Of a DNA stretch of 64,000 nucleotides, positions 49,424-59,398 are shown piece by piece. A program made the position numbers and the translations under genes. Source of the DNA: Parietaria judaica (Eukaryota; Streptophyta; Magnoliopsida; Rosales; Urticaceae); assembly GCA_954871525.1 (NCBI GenBank), contig OX940869.1:16396001-16460000 (forward strand), read 5' to 3'. The first letter of the stretch is position 1. Every line of letters begins with the position of its first letter. The notes under the pieces were generated by a model. It searched no databases and was not told the origin of the DNA. It saw only the letters and a program-made list of their open reading frames with translations.

Positions 49424-51332
49424 AGAAGTTCCATGCTTGAAGGACATGTTGTAAAATACTCGAACTACGCCCGGGCTTGATCCCTATAAAGAGGGTACGT
49501 AGGCAGCTTGTGTTCCACGAACAAGTTCAACTCGAAATAAAAAGAAAATATTTTTGCTTAAAACATGGTTTGTTCATACCAAAATGATTCGGAATCTTGA
49601 TACCGACGAGGATCTTAATATCCATGAGAGTTTGCGATGCCGACAAGGATTGTGATACTCAATAAAGAGGGCACCAAAATGCTTACCCAAACTGTTCGAC
49701 CAAGGGAGAATTGTCATACCAGCGATGGTCATGGTTACTACTTACTTGGATACGGGGATGTATGATACCAACGAGGATCATATCATTTGCCGATAAATCA
49801 AGGGAAGCACAAATTTGCTTACCTGAACAATCCGAGGAAGGTAAAACTATGATAACAATGAGGGTCATGATTATTACCTCATTGGATACTGAGACGTGTG
49901 ATACCGATAAGGATTATAACGTTTGCCGATAAATCGAGGGAAGTTCCAGCTTGTTTATCTGAAAAATAATTTTTCGCAACGATGAAGCTATTCATTTACA
50001 GATATTTCGACCTCTTGGTCGCAAAAAAAAAATACATATATGCATAATTATATATACATACATATTCGCGCCGAGCATCGGCCAAAGAGTGATCCCTTGA
50101 TCACGAACCTACAGGAACTTGATACCAACAAGGGTCAGGAATGCCTATTACACAAACATTCGGAACGGTCTAGGAACCCGAGATGAGTGGAACCAAGATT
50201 CGAACCAACGACAAAAAGCAGTGATCCCTTGATTACGAACTTACAGGAACCTGATACCGACGAGGGTCAGGAATGCCTATTATACAAACATTCAGAACGG
50301 TCTTGGAACCCGAAATTAGTGGAACCAAGATTCGAACCAACGACACAAAGAAGTGATCCCTTGATCACAAACCCACATGAATTTGACACCGACAACGGTC
50401 AAGATTGCATATTACAAAAATACCCGGAAAGGTCTTGGAACCCATGATGAGTGGAACCAAGATTCGGACTGGAAGGTCTATGAGCTGAGATCTCAATCCC
50501 TCTATAGGCTGGAACGAGCTTCTCCCAACCCCTAGAAGATGGTGGGTATTCAAGCTTATGACCTTGAGTAAGTATTCACCGTTCATCGCAACAGTCGGCC
50601 CATTGGTCGCAAGTATGCCTAACACTGGCTGCTTAGTGGTCCCTTGATCACGAAAACTTGAAATGGGGGACGCCTCATACTTAGCCGACACCGAGTCGCA
50701 ACTATTCAAAGCATTCTCATGCTAAAAAAAAGAAGGGAACATGTATAATGTCTGGCCAACATAATACCCTTCCCTACTCCCGAGACAAAGCTCGAAGACA
50801 AGCTATGCGGCAGGCGCTAGTATTGCAAGCAAAGTTTGGAATTTTTTTTCAAACTGTTCTACACGAAAGAAACAACCCTTCTACTTATTGGTCAACAAGC
50901 GACAAGCAAGGTGCAATGTACGACGAGCCTAGGCGGCGAGTACATGACACAAAAAATCTTTACACTACTTGTAAGTTGCGCGACGAGTTTTCACAACGAC
51001 GAGCGTAACTTATACTATACGCAAGAGAAATAATTTTTTTAGCACAAGTTGTGCGACGAGAATGATTACGACAAAGAAGATTTTCATTAAGTCTATGCTT
51101 CTAAAAAGCAATATTTTTTATCTTTTCCGATACAAAGTTTCTATTATCTTGGTTGAGATTATATTTAGATTATTACCAAGAAATGCATCTTCAAAAACTA
51201 TTTAGTCTTATCTTTTGAATTAAACCATGCGACAAAAAGCTTGAGTTTAGTACAAGGAAAAGGATGATAAAAAAAGGAAAACTTTTATTCAAATCTCTTG
51301 CAAAATACAAGATAATTACAAAGTTTATCTAA
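49424..51332 (+). other. 3' non-coding region of the gypsy element with tandem repeats
   Basis: Starts with the motif pair CTACGCCCGGGCTTGATCCC ... GGGTACGTAGGCAGC (49460-49510), also seen at 26278-26320. Then come repeated units containing GATACCRACGAGGAT (49600-49960) and a 132-bp tandem array. No sense-strand frame of note. Confidence 0.7.
50089..50484. repeat. 132-bp tandem repeat, three copies
   Basis: GTGATCCCTTGATCACGAAC-type starts recur at exactly 132-bp spacing (GATCCC at 50091, 50223, 50355). Each copy includes GATACCRACRAGGGTCAGGA and GGAACCAAGATTCG. Copies show about 10% differences by eye. Confidence 0.9.
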
Positions 51333-52510
51333 CTAGGAGGAGCGCTTAGAAGCTTCTCCGATTACATTTTTGGATTCAGAGGGACGACGAAGGATTCCCA
51401 AGTTGGAGCCGTACTCATGGGATTGAGAAGACAACCCCTGAACGATGCGACCAGCGGCAATGTCCAACAAGGGAGAAGCTCTGACTCGACGAGGACTATT
51501 TGGGGTCAGAGGCGGAGAGTAGAGATTCTCGGCAGCCTTCGTCTCCAACTCCTCAACATCTTGGGTATACCTCTCGCGAAGAGCTTACCATCCCACAACG
51601 CGATGGGGGAGCTCGACGTCTACCGTACCTACAAGGAGACCTTGGGCGAGAGATATGTTATCCTCGCATCCAGCCAGAAGACGATAAGAATCGACAGAGG
51701 CATCGACGGCTTTGTAACTTGCTGCAGATCGTTCAAGCTTCTCTTGGATGACGTTGTAGAGTTCCCTTCGGGCTCTCCTCTCCACGACAGCCGCGCTTTA
51801 AGCAGCCCCGAGATCTTTGCCGACGAGAGTCAAGGCGAATTCAGCCTTCTTAGCCCAAGCCAACAGCTGAGCATTCTCGTCAGCAAGCAGTAAAGGCGAC
51901 GAGAAAGCGCTTTGGCTCTAGCTTTGCTTTCCCAAACCTGATCCTCACGCGCATAGAGTTTGGCGGACAAAGCATCAACAACCTAGGCACTCCGAGCGCG
52001 CTCCTGAGTAAGCTCTTCCCCCAGCCTTGCCACAGACACCCTCACCACGGCCAGTTCCCCAAGGCGGTCTTGGTTTCGAGAAGAGATGCCATGCGGAAAT
52101 CTTCCTTAGCCCGCTCAAGCTGAAATAAACAAGGGGTCGTAAGGATCAACACCCAAGCATGAGAAAGAATAATAGAAGAAAAGAAACAGAACCTGGGAGT
52201 TAAGAGAGTCAGCCTCACCACTCTTGATGGCGGCACGACGCTTGAACCAAAGAAGATGGTCATTTAACCGAACAATGCCCCAAAGGGCGTCGGCGGCGGA
52301 AAAAGGAGTGTTCCTCGTCATCGGCATCTTCTGCGCCGTATACTTGCTCGAGGTCATCAGCCTCCTCGGGGGTAATCTTCCTCGGGGATGATCCTCTTCG
52401 GGGAAAATCCCCCTCGGGTGATGAACTTCCTCGCCTCCCCTCATGTCGTTTATGGACAAAACGACACGAGTTGTGTTGAGGATGGATTTGACCAAATCCG
52501 ACCTTAACAT
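51333..52510 (-). pseudogene. Antisense reading region in the gypsy element
   Basis: On the strand opposite gag-pol, 52510-52190 reads a charged protein segment ending FSAADALWGIVRLNDHLLWF ... SLNSQ with a GT donor. After a CT-rich tract and AG near 52121, LERAKEDFRMASLLETKTA follows. Further on (51785-51333) one frame with a single stop gives RARRELYNVIQEKLERSAAS, YRLLAGCEDNISLAQ and an NLYSPPLTPNSPRRVR end. Helix-forming, charge-rich sequence suggests a coiled coil. Antisense extra reading frames at this place are known in some Tat elements (for example maize Grande). The function is unknown and it is damaged here. Confidence 0.55.
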
Positions 52511-52549
52511 GGCGCAAGCGACGCTTCAGCCAATCGATGACGACAGTTA
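52474..52549 (+). repeat. Left fragment of the gypsy 3' LTR
   Basis: A TGTTGAGG start at 52474 and a strong match of 52510-52549 (TGGCGCAAGCGACGCTTCAG onward) to 43166-43205 of the 5' LTR. About 270 bp present in the 5' LTR are missing between these points. I see no clear polypurine tract, so the exact LTR start is uncertain. Confidence 0.65.
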
Positions 52550-55284
52550 TGTTGGGAATCACATCTCGGATTCCATGTTAATTATCACGAATTATACCTC
52601 CGAACCGTCCGGGTAACATTTAAAAATTATTTTAAAGTGGAAAACTTGTTATCCGTTCAACAGTCCGGATATCGGATAATAACCATATAACAAGATCAGA
52701 TAAATATTATGTAATTTAATATTCATAAATCATTATTAATAATCTAGTCATTATCGGAAATAAATAGAAAGCAGTAAATGGTTGCATTTATTAACCCAAT
52801 GCATAAGGCCGTACCTGTTAATGACGACTTCCGGCTGCGCGTTCTGAATCGGGCAGGGCTCCGCCGGTGCTGAGGGAAACTCCCGTGATCTTCCGGGATA
52901 TTCTCCTGGAATCCTCGTACCAAAGCGTGGGCTTCGCCGGCAGGACTCCGTCGCAAAATTTAAACTGATGGTTCTTTTTAAGCTTCCGGTGAACTAAGTG
53001 TCTTAAGCCGAACCAGAAAGAGAGATCAGAGAGAAAATTCGCAGACCCTAAGGGAGAGGGAGAGTTGGAATTTTTCTCTGGGGAGAGGTGTAAAAAATGT
53101 GTAGAATGAGCCTCCTATTTATAGGCTCAGACTGTAACCGAATTGGAGAAATTCCCTCCCTAATTTTCGAATTCTATATATTAAATATAATTAATTAGTT
53201 CAATCCAATGGTCTTATCTAAATCCAATGGATATAATTAATTAGGGATTTAATTAAATAAAAAAGATTTGGATAAAATTAAAAATTCAATCTTATCTTCT
53301 TATCTTTATAAAATTCGAATTATATATATATATATTAAAATTCGAATTATTGTTATCTAGATCAAACGGTTGAGATAAATCTTTAAACCGATCTAATGGA
53401 TCAAATTAGTTTAGGATAAAATAAAATATTAAAAGATTTAATAAAAACAATTTTCAATTTATCCATAACCTATAATTCGAAAAATAATATAAAAATATAT
53501 AATTAATTAATTTCTAATCCGACGGTAAAGATTAAATCTTAGACCGATCTAACGGATATAATTAATTAATCAAATTCGAAAAACAAAACTTGGTCACCAA
53601 GTTATTAATTTCGAATTTATCAATATCTTAATCCAACGGTTGATATTAAATCATAACCGATCCAATGGATTAAAATGATTTTAGGGTTTTTCTCAAATAC
53701 CAAAACATTAGGTACTTTTGCCGCAATTATGGAAAGACCAAACTCTATCCATTCGAATGTGTATGGTTCCACATTCCAAGGCCCAATTCGATTTTTACAC
53801 TTTATAATATATACAAAAATATATTATTTACATATTAATATAAATCTATTAATTTTTGATTAATTATTAATAATACATTAATAATTAAATTCGAATAATT
53901 AAATTATATTAATATTCTCTGATCTCAATAGCACACATTTAAATGTCATGGTGACACACCATCATTTAAATTCGTGACATGTGATTTAATTTCATAGTTT
54001 ACCGAAACGATCACAAACTTAGAAATTCTCTAAATCACAAACCGTACGTCAAAACGACTCGGTTCCAAAAGCAAAGTTTCTTAGAATTTAATTTCCAACA
54101 ACTTTCATGTTGACAGAAAATCCAAATTCTACTTTATTTTGTCAGTTAATTTCGGTTACCAAGATATGGTACTTTTGCCACGCTACTGATAAAATATCTG
54201 ATGTCTGTCACAGACTTCAGTTTTATGAGTCTTGCCAAATGATCTTAAAAACATTTCAAATGTTTTATCACGTACGTATCATTCGTTACGGAGCTATCAT
54301 GGGGACCATGGACCCGTATTACTTAAGCTCCAACGAACTGCTAGGGTGTTCGTCAAACCTCGGTGTTATTCCACTATAAACCCTAGGTGTTCGTCAAACC
54401 TAGGGATACAGTATATATTATTCCCTTTATTACAGCAGGGTGTCCATTGATACAATTAAATTCGGGTTATTGATCTTTCACTTGATGATCCACACATGAG
54501 CAGGCGGTTTCTACCGTTATGCCCCTCATTGCATTTTCATCCTTGACTCAGTCAGTAATATTATGAGTAACCCACTTATGGTTTCGATTCATAAGTTGCG
54601 CACGGGTACCTCTTACTTGTCACCACCGACAATCAAGGGAATCATCATGACTCTGAAGAGATCTGTGTGATGCCCATGTCTATGACCAAGCTACCCATAC
54701 TGCTGACTATCATGCTCCCAAAATAATAGTGTTGGGAACAACGGTAATATATTATGTTCTTTAACGGTTAAATCAAAGAATAATCAAGCCAGCAGGTCGG
54801 ACTCAAGATCACTCAGGACTTAGATCGAATATCCATTTGATCATCTACTAGTGACTCAACTCCAAGTTATCAGTGACTGTCTTATATGATAACTTCCGGA
54901 GTTTAAGTCAGGTCCAGTCCAATATGAAGACACTTCATACTTAATGCACTTCTAGTGAGTGTGACACACACAAAATCCAGAATATAATTGTCACTTAGTC
55001 ACATTAATGACCTTATACGATTAATGGGCTCCCACCCAGTTAATCAGGTCACGGACATTTTAAGTTCATTTATTATGATTATTAATTCTACTTCACATTG
55101 ACTCTGTTGTGATAATAATACATAATTGCATCCTTTATGAACTAAGGATCAAACATTCTATTTTACTCTACCAGAAACTATAATAAGATTATCATAATAA
55201 GCATCATCTTTATTCAATGACTTGTCATAATCTTTTACAAATGGATAAAAAAAATATCTTGTTTAAGGACACACATGTCCAACA
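52550..55284 (-). repeat. 3' LTR of copia B (long, or carrying a further insertion)
   Basis: Its ends form a TGTTGG/CCAACA inverted pair. A minus-strand TATA box (CCTATAAATAGG near 53117-53128) followed by a CT-rich leader to 52990 marks the promoter side. The U3 part (53150-54100) holds repeated AATCYAAYGGATNNAATTAA units. A length of 2.7 kb is long for copia. TGTTGGGAAC at 54730 and CCAACA at 54096 suggest that a second insertion may lie within. Confidence 0.6.
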
Positions 55285-55299
55285 ATCTCCCACTTGTAC

Positions 55300-56204
55300 T
55301 TAAAGAAGATGACCCATGTCTTTCAGACCTATATTCTCAAGATGCCTCCTGAATATTTTCTCTGGCAACGTCTTGGTGAATGGATCAGCCAAATTGTCTT
55401 CCGAAGCTATTTTCACAACCCTTACGTCGCCACGACGCATTATTTGTCTTATGAGATGGTACTTGCGTTCTATATGTTTTGCCTTGTTATGGTCTCTGGG
55501 CTCTTTAGAATTTGCCACCGCACCACTGTTGTCACAGATAGTGTTTGTGGCTCATCTACATCTGGAACAACTCCCAGCTCTATGTAGAAATTCTTGAGCC
55601 AAACTGATTCTTTGGCTGCCTCACAAGCTGCCACGTATTCAGCTTCCATTGTGGAATCTGCGATACAAGATTGCTTTACGCTTCTCTAGAATATCGCTCT
55701 ACCAGCAAGGGTGAACACTGCTCCCGACGTCGATTTTCTCGCGTCTCTATCAGACATAAAGTCTGAATCAGTGTAACCTAGTGGATTCAGTTCTGATCCT
55801 GAAAACACTAACATATAGTCTCTCGTTCTTCGAAGATACTTGAGAATATTCTTCACTGCAGTCCAGTGAGCCATACCAGGGTTTGATTGGTATATGCTAA
55901 CAATTCCCACAGCGTAACAGATGTCTTGCCTAGTACACTGCATAGCGTACATCAGACTTCCCACTGCTGAAGCATAGGGTATTCGCCTCATTTTGTTTTG
56001 CTCTTTCGGAGAAGTAGGGCACTGTTTCCTGTTAAGGAACACTCCATGTCTGGTTGGTAAATTACCTCCCTTGGAGTTTGCCATTGCAAAACGATCAAGC
56101 ACCTTATCAATGTAAGCTGCTTGCGATAAGGTTAGAAGCCTGTTGTTGCGATCCCTAAAGATACGGATCCCAAGAACATAGCTGGATTCTCCCATGTCCT
56201 TCAT
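55300..56204 (-). pseudogene. Copia B RT C-terminus and RNase H, broken
   Basis: 56204-55686 reads MKDMGESSYVLGIRIFRDRN, RIPYASAVGSLMYAM, CTRQDICYAVGIVS, HWTAVKNILKYLRRTRDYML and GYTDSDFMSDRDARKSTSG. A stop or frame break follows (55686). 55518-55300 then gives the RNase H end (NKAKHIERKYHLIRQIM, EDNLADPFTKTLPEKIF). The RT active-site block is missing because the element is truncated upstream of it. Confidence 0.88.
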
Positions 56205-56274
56205 CTAGAAGCTTAGGGTATTCGCCTCATTTCGTCTTGCTCTTCCGGAGAAGTAGGCCACTGTTTCCTGTTAA

Positions 56275-56513
56275 GGGCTGAGGCCCATGTACAAGGGATC
56301 GCACGTTTTTGCACTATCAATACACACGCGAAAAGGGTTTCTCTTCGAAGCCCAATCACTCAACAAACAACCTGACTCGTTTTCTCGAGAACACTCATTT
56401 CTTTCAACGTGATCTAGTTTTAACGGAAAGACCCGAGCTCTAAGGTAAATCTAAACTCAGAATTACACCACTCGTAACTCCGTGACTGCGGAGGCCAATT
56501 TTCGACCTCAACA
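56275..56513 (+). repeat. Right fragment of the gypsy 3' LTR
   Basis: Matches 43316-43554 and ends ACCTCAACA, followed by the target duplication CCTGA (56514-56518). It lacks the TATA box region. Confidence 0.92.
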
Positions 56514-56518
56514 CCTGA

Positions 56519-56909
56519 CCCATCAGCCCAGGTCAACCGTTGACCTGGGTCCGACCCATATCAGATCTGGGTCTGATCGGGACCCATATCAGGGACGGAT
56601 CCGAGTCGGGTCTCAGATTGGGTCAGATCTTGACCCGAGTCCAACTCAGGTCAACCCGACCCAGGGTTCAGGTTTGACATGGACCCAAAATTGACTTGGG
56701 CTGGGTTTGACCCAACCCATAAATCGTGGGCCTGGAACTGTTCCAAGCCCACTGTCAAACCCCAAGAGTTAGGGTTTGGCTAGGGTTTCTAACCCTAGCC
56801 GTTGCCGAGTTGCGCGCGTGGGTGGCGCGTCCGCCTAGCGCAGCCGTGGTCCGGCGGCGACGATGAGATCGCTGCCGCCTTTCACAATGGTGCTCCGGCA
56901 GATGTGCCG

Positions 56910-56949
<40 letters not shown>

Positions 56950-57105
56950 TTTGTCCAATAAAAATTAAAGCGCGCACACACGGTTTTCCCGAACAAAATT
57001 AATCACAATTAATTATACGCTTCTCCCAGTGAAAATCTAAACACACCAAAAAATCTAGAAAATTATCACGAATCTAATAATCTATTTTTTCAAAAAATAA
57101 TCAAA
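56519..57105 (-). other. 5' leader region of copia A
   Basis: Between the gypsy right edge and the PBS of element A. It contains a GC-rich part with many GGGTC/GACCC-type units (56514-56720), a stretch with tandem AGGGTTTGG-type words, and an (AT)17 microsatellite at 56912-56946. There is no gag frame of normal length. Confidence 0.65.
56912..56946. repeat. (AT)n microsatellite
   Basis: About 17 uninterrupted AT dinucleotides in the leader of copia A. Shorter (AT)n tracts occur at 24835, 30289, 33026, 35321, 58687, 60050 and 62195. Confidence 0.95.
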
Positions 57106-57120
57106 CCGGCTCTGATACCA
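57106..57120 (-). other. Primer binding site of copia A (initiator-Met tRNA type)
   Basis: Minus strand TGGTATCAGAGCCGG, one base from the 5' LTR. The first 12 bases are the standard copia PBS. Confidence 0.93.
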
Positions 57121-57121
57121 C

Positions 57122-58278
57122 TGTTGGGTTTTTCGATGACTTTTCTCAATCTCAGGTGCGAAAAAATCAGGATATCATCGAAATAAAGATCTATAATATA
57201 TTCGAATATTAAGATAAGAGATTCGATACGTTACCAGACTTTTGGTACTTTTGCCAACAATACCAAATAATGTTGAATCCTTTGTGGGGTGCGTGCTCGG
57301 GTTTTGGTCGAGATTCGAATCGTAGCTTCACAATTGTAAAGCCTCTAGCTCGTCCACCACGTCGCTGCGGGAACGTCTCTAAGACCGGAAATCTCCTTGA
57401 TTGACAACTAGGTTTCTCTCGGTGATTGAACGGAAAACTGACGGGAACACGGGGATGTTGATGTGCAAATTCGTTCCGTAATCGGAATGATAAGGTCATT
57501 ACTTAAATTTACGGTTCATGTAATTTAAGACCAAAGTTATGAATAGAACTGAGTTATGAATTTAAAACCAAAGTTCATGTAATCCGAACTCAAAGCCATT
57601 ACCAACGTCCACTACCAACGGGCAGAAACTGGAGGCCTATAAAAGCAAGAAGACACCTCCAGTACACGGAGGCAAGCATTCACCCTGAGAGAAAAGAGTC
57701 TGTGAGATTTGTACTTTTCAGAGTGTTTTCATCTTTCTTCTTCGATCATCTTGGAATCGGCTTGTGGTTCTGGTTGATCTTTTTCCATCATTAATAAACT
57801 TACAGAGGACGTAGTCAACTACCGCATTGGGACGAACCTCTCTAAAAAACTCCTGCTGTTTTTGTTCCCTTTATTATTATTTTTATTTTGTCAACGTCAG
57901 AGTATTGACGACGCAGAGGTCAAGATCCGCAAAGTTCTTAGCAATTTCAAATCGGAATCCCATTCACAAATCACGTGACTGTTGGTGTGCGAAACCACGT
58001 CAACAGGGGAGATAAAACTCATCCACTCTTGTGCTAGAGGAGGGGGCGAATTTTCTATTACTCTGGAGGCTTAGATATAAAATTGTAAACTCATTGTGGC
58101 TTAAATAGTCCACAGGGTTAAATGACCTAATGGGCTTTTGGACCCAGTAACTGGGTCTGAGCCCATTAGGTCATAAATAATTAATTACCAACCTCATAAT
58201 TATCGTGCTTATTTAATGTAGTCGGGTCGGACCCGAAAAGTCAAACGGACTCATATCCCGATTCGGGAATTTCCTACA
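57122..58278 (-). repeat. 5' LTR of copia A, interrupted by a solo LTR
   Basis: Matches the 3' LTR (35865-36466). Without the 550-bp insertion and one 5-bp duplication, its length is exactly 602 bp. It is followed by TCGAT, the right target-site copy. Confidence 0.93.
57456..58005 (+). mobile_element. Solo LTR (550 bp) in the 5' LTR of copia A
   Basis: Begins TGTTGATGTG and ends CACGTCAACA, and is flanked by a perfect GGGGA duplication (57451-57455 and 58006-58010). The other LTR of copia A shows the unoccupied site. An internal TATA box TATAAAAG (57638-57645) sets the plus orientation. No internal domain is present, so it arose by LTR-LTR recombination or is a very short element. Confidence 0.9.
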
Positions 58279-58471
58279 TCGATTGCTATTGTTAGGAATC
58301 ATGTCTTCTTGCTATATTACAGATTCACTATTATATATATTATTGACTTGAATCATTGTCTTTTCAAACAATCACTGTGTAGCTACTCTTATGGTTATCG
58401 ATCTCTAACAAGTTTCATGGTTCTTGAGTTAATCGTCAGTTACTTATGTTGTTTTTGTTTTAATTTTCCAG

Positions 58472-58543
58472 AGTGATGTCCCTAAACCCAGGAGGAAGAG
58501 AGGTAGAAGACCAAGAACGACGTCGCAAAGCTCTAATCGCTGA
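58472..58543 (+). other. Possible orphan last exon with a basic C-terminus
   Basis: A long pyrimidine tract ending TTTTCCAG precedes 24 codons reading SDVPKPRRKRGRRPRTTSQSSN + R and a TGA. The KRGRRPR core resembles an AT-hook or nuclear localisation signal. No upstream exon is recognisable on the right of element A. If real, the rest of the gene lay left of 35865 and was cut off by the insertion. I do not recognise the family. Confidence 0.3.
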
Positions 58544-59398
58544 AGGATAAAATATCGCGGTGTGCTTTTTATCGCTGACATTGAAGTCTTCATAGCTTTT
58601 TGATCTACTTATAATATATATTGGACTTTTTATTTGAAATATATTGACTAACTATAATTATCTACATATATAGAGACGTGGTCGATATATATATATATAT
58701 ATAGATATATATCAGTCGGATTCTTCCGTTAATATCACTTTAGGAAACTGTTCTCTATTCTTTCGGAAACGATTTCCAAAATAGTCTAACGCTTGGCAAT
58801 GTTGGAACCAGGAATTACCTCTCAGGGGTTAGATTGATTTTTTTTGTCAAAGATTATACTTAAGGAGTATATTTAATTAAATTTAATAAAAATTAAAGGA
58901 GGCTGGGTTGAAATTTATGAGAATTTGCACTAAAAACATAACTGAGAGATAATCGCGATTTGTTTTCCGTTGGGAGATCTGAACCCCACTTTATTTGTTC
59001 ATAGTTCCGCCTACGACGCCCGATCGCTACAAGATTTCAGGAGAGAAGTGTTCATAAAATGTTTGTGTTTACAATGGTTGTTGTTTACTCCTTGCCATTT
59101 ATTTTTAATCTTGCTAATTATCATCATCGGTCTATTTTCTTATCATATTTATTTCTCAGTTAATACTGCCAAGATACGACGAAAATGTCATGACTTAAAA
59201 GCATATGGTTAACAAAGTAGCGTTTGTGTACGTACTTCTGCTTTAGTTTAAAAAACATGTATGTATATCCACATGTTTATTTTACATGATCAAGAATTCA
59301 ATGTTAATTATGAGTTCTGTTGTTGTATTTGATAGATATGGTTATGATGTCAAACATATATGTTAATTTTTCTATGTTCACAATTGACTTATAAGTAA
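58544..59398. other. Intergenic spacer before the Helitron
   Basis: AT-rich sequence. One frame (about 58970-59212) contains a hydrophobic segment but begins at TTG, has no ATG and resembles nothing I know, so I do not call a gene. Confidence 0.4.

Larger units (their letters stand above)
52550..56274 (-). mobile_element. Copia element B, 5'-truncated, nested in the gypsy 3' LTR
   Basis: The left edge TGTTGGGAAT (52550) interrupts LTR sequence. The minus-strand order is RT C-terminus, RNase H, PPT AAGTGGGAGAT (55285-55295) and LTR starting TGTTGGACATG (55284). The gag, protease, integrase, first half of RT and 5' LTR are absent. On the right it joins the gypsy LTR again at about 56274 after a 57-bp duplicated filler. 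The gypsy LTR bases that should follow (equivalent to 43206-43316) are gone too, so one deletion removed both. Confidence 0.85.
42865..56513 (+). mobile_element. Ty3/gypsy Tat-type retrotransposon nested in copia A
   Basis: The element begins TGTTGAGGT (42865) and ends ACCTCAACA (56513), a perfect 9-bp terminal inverted repeat. Flanks are CCCGA and CCTGA, a near-match 5-bp target duplication. The order is 5' LTR, PBS, gag, protease, RT, RNase H, a second archaeal-like RNase H, integrase, a long 3' region with tandem repeats and an antisense reading region, then a 3' LTR split by copia B. The second RNase H (FDGSS ... SDSQLVVN ... RGDNSHADALASL) is the hallmark of the Tat clade. At least eight stops and two frameshifts disable it. 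Confidence 0.93.
35865..58278 (-). mobile_element. Copia-derived element A, non-autonomous, hosts nested insertions
   Basis: Two LTRs of the same native length (602 bp) lie at 35865-36466 (3' LTR) and 57122-58278 (5' LTR, holding a 555-bp insertion plus target duplication). Both start TGTAGGAAAT and end CCCAACA on the minus strand. The PBS beside the 5' LTR (TGGTATCAGAGCCGG) matches the initiator-Met tRNA end used by copia elements. The PPT AAGTGGGAGAT precedes the 3' LTR. The flanks TGGAT and TCGAT are a near-match 5-bp target duplication. Between the LTRs, only the integrase C-terminus, RT and RNase H are recognisable. The gag, protease and integrase core are missing, so the element depended on partners. 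A 1,070-bp triplication and a gypsy insertion (42865-56513) lie inside. Confidence 0.9.

Noticed and set aside
58970..59212. Frame with a hydrophobic segment that could be a small membrane protein
   Set aside because: It starts at TTG, has no ATG near the start, no recognisable family and no promoter signal.
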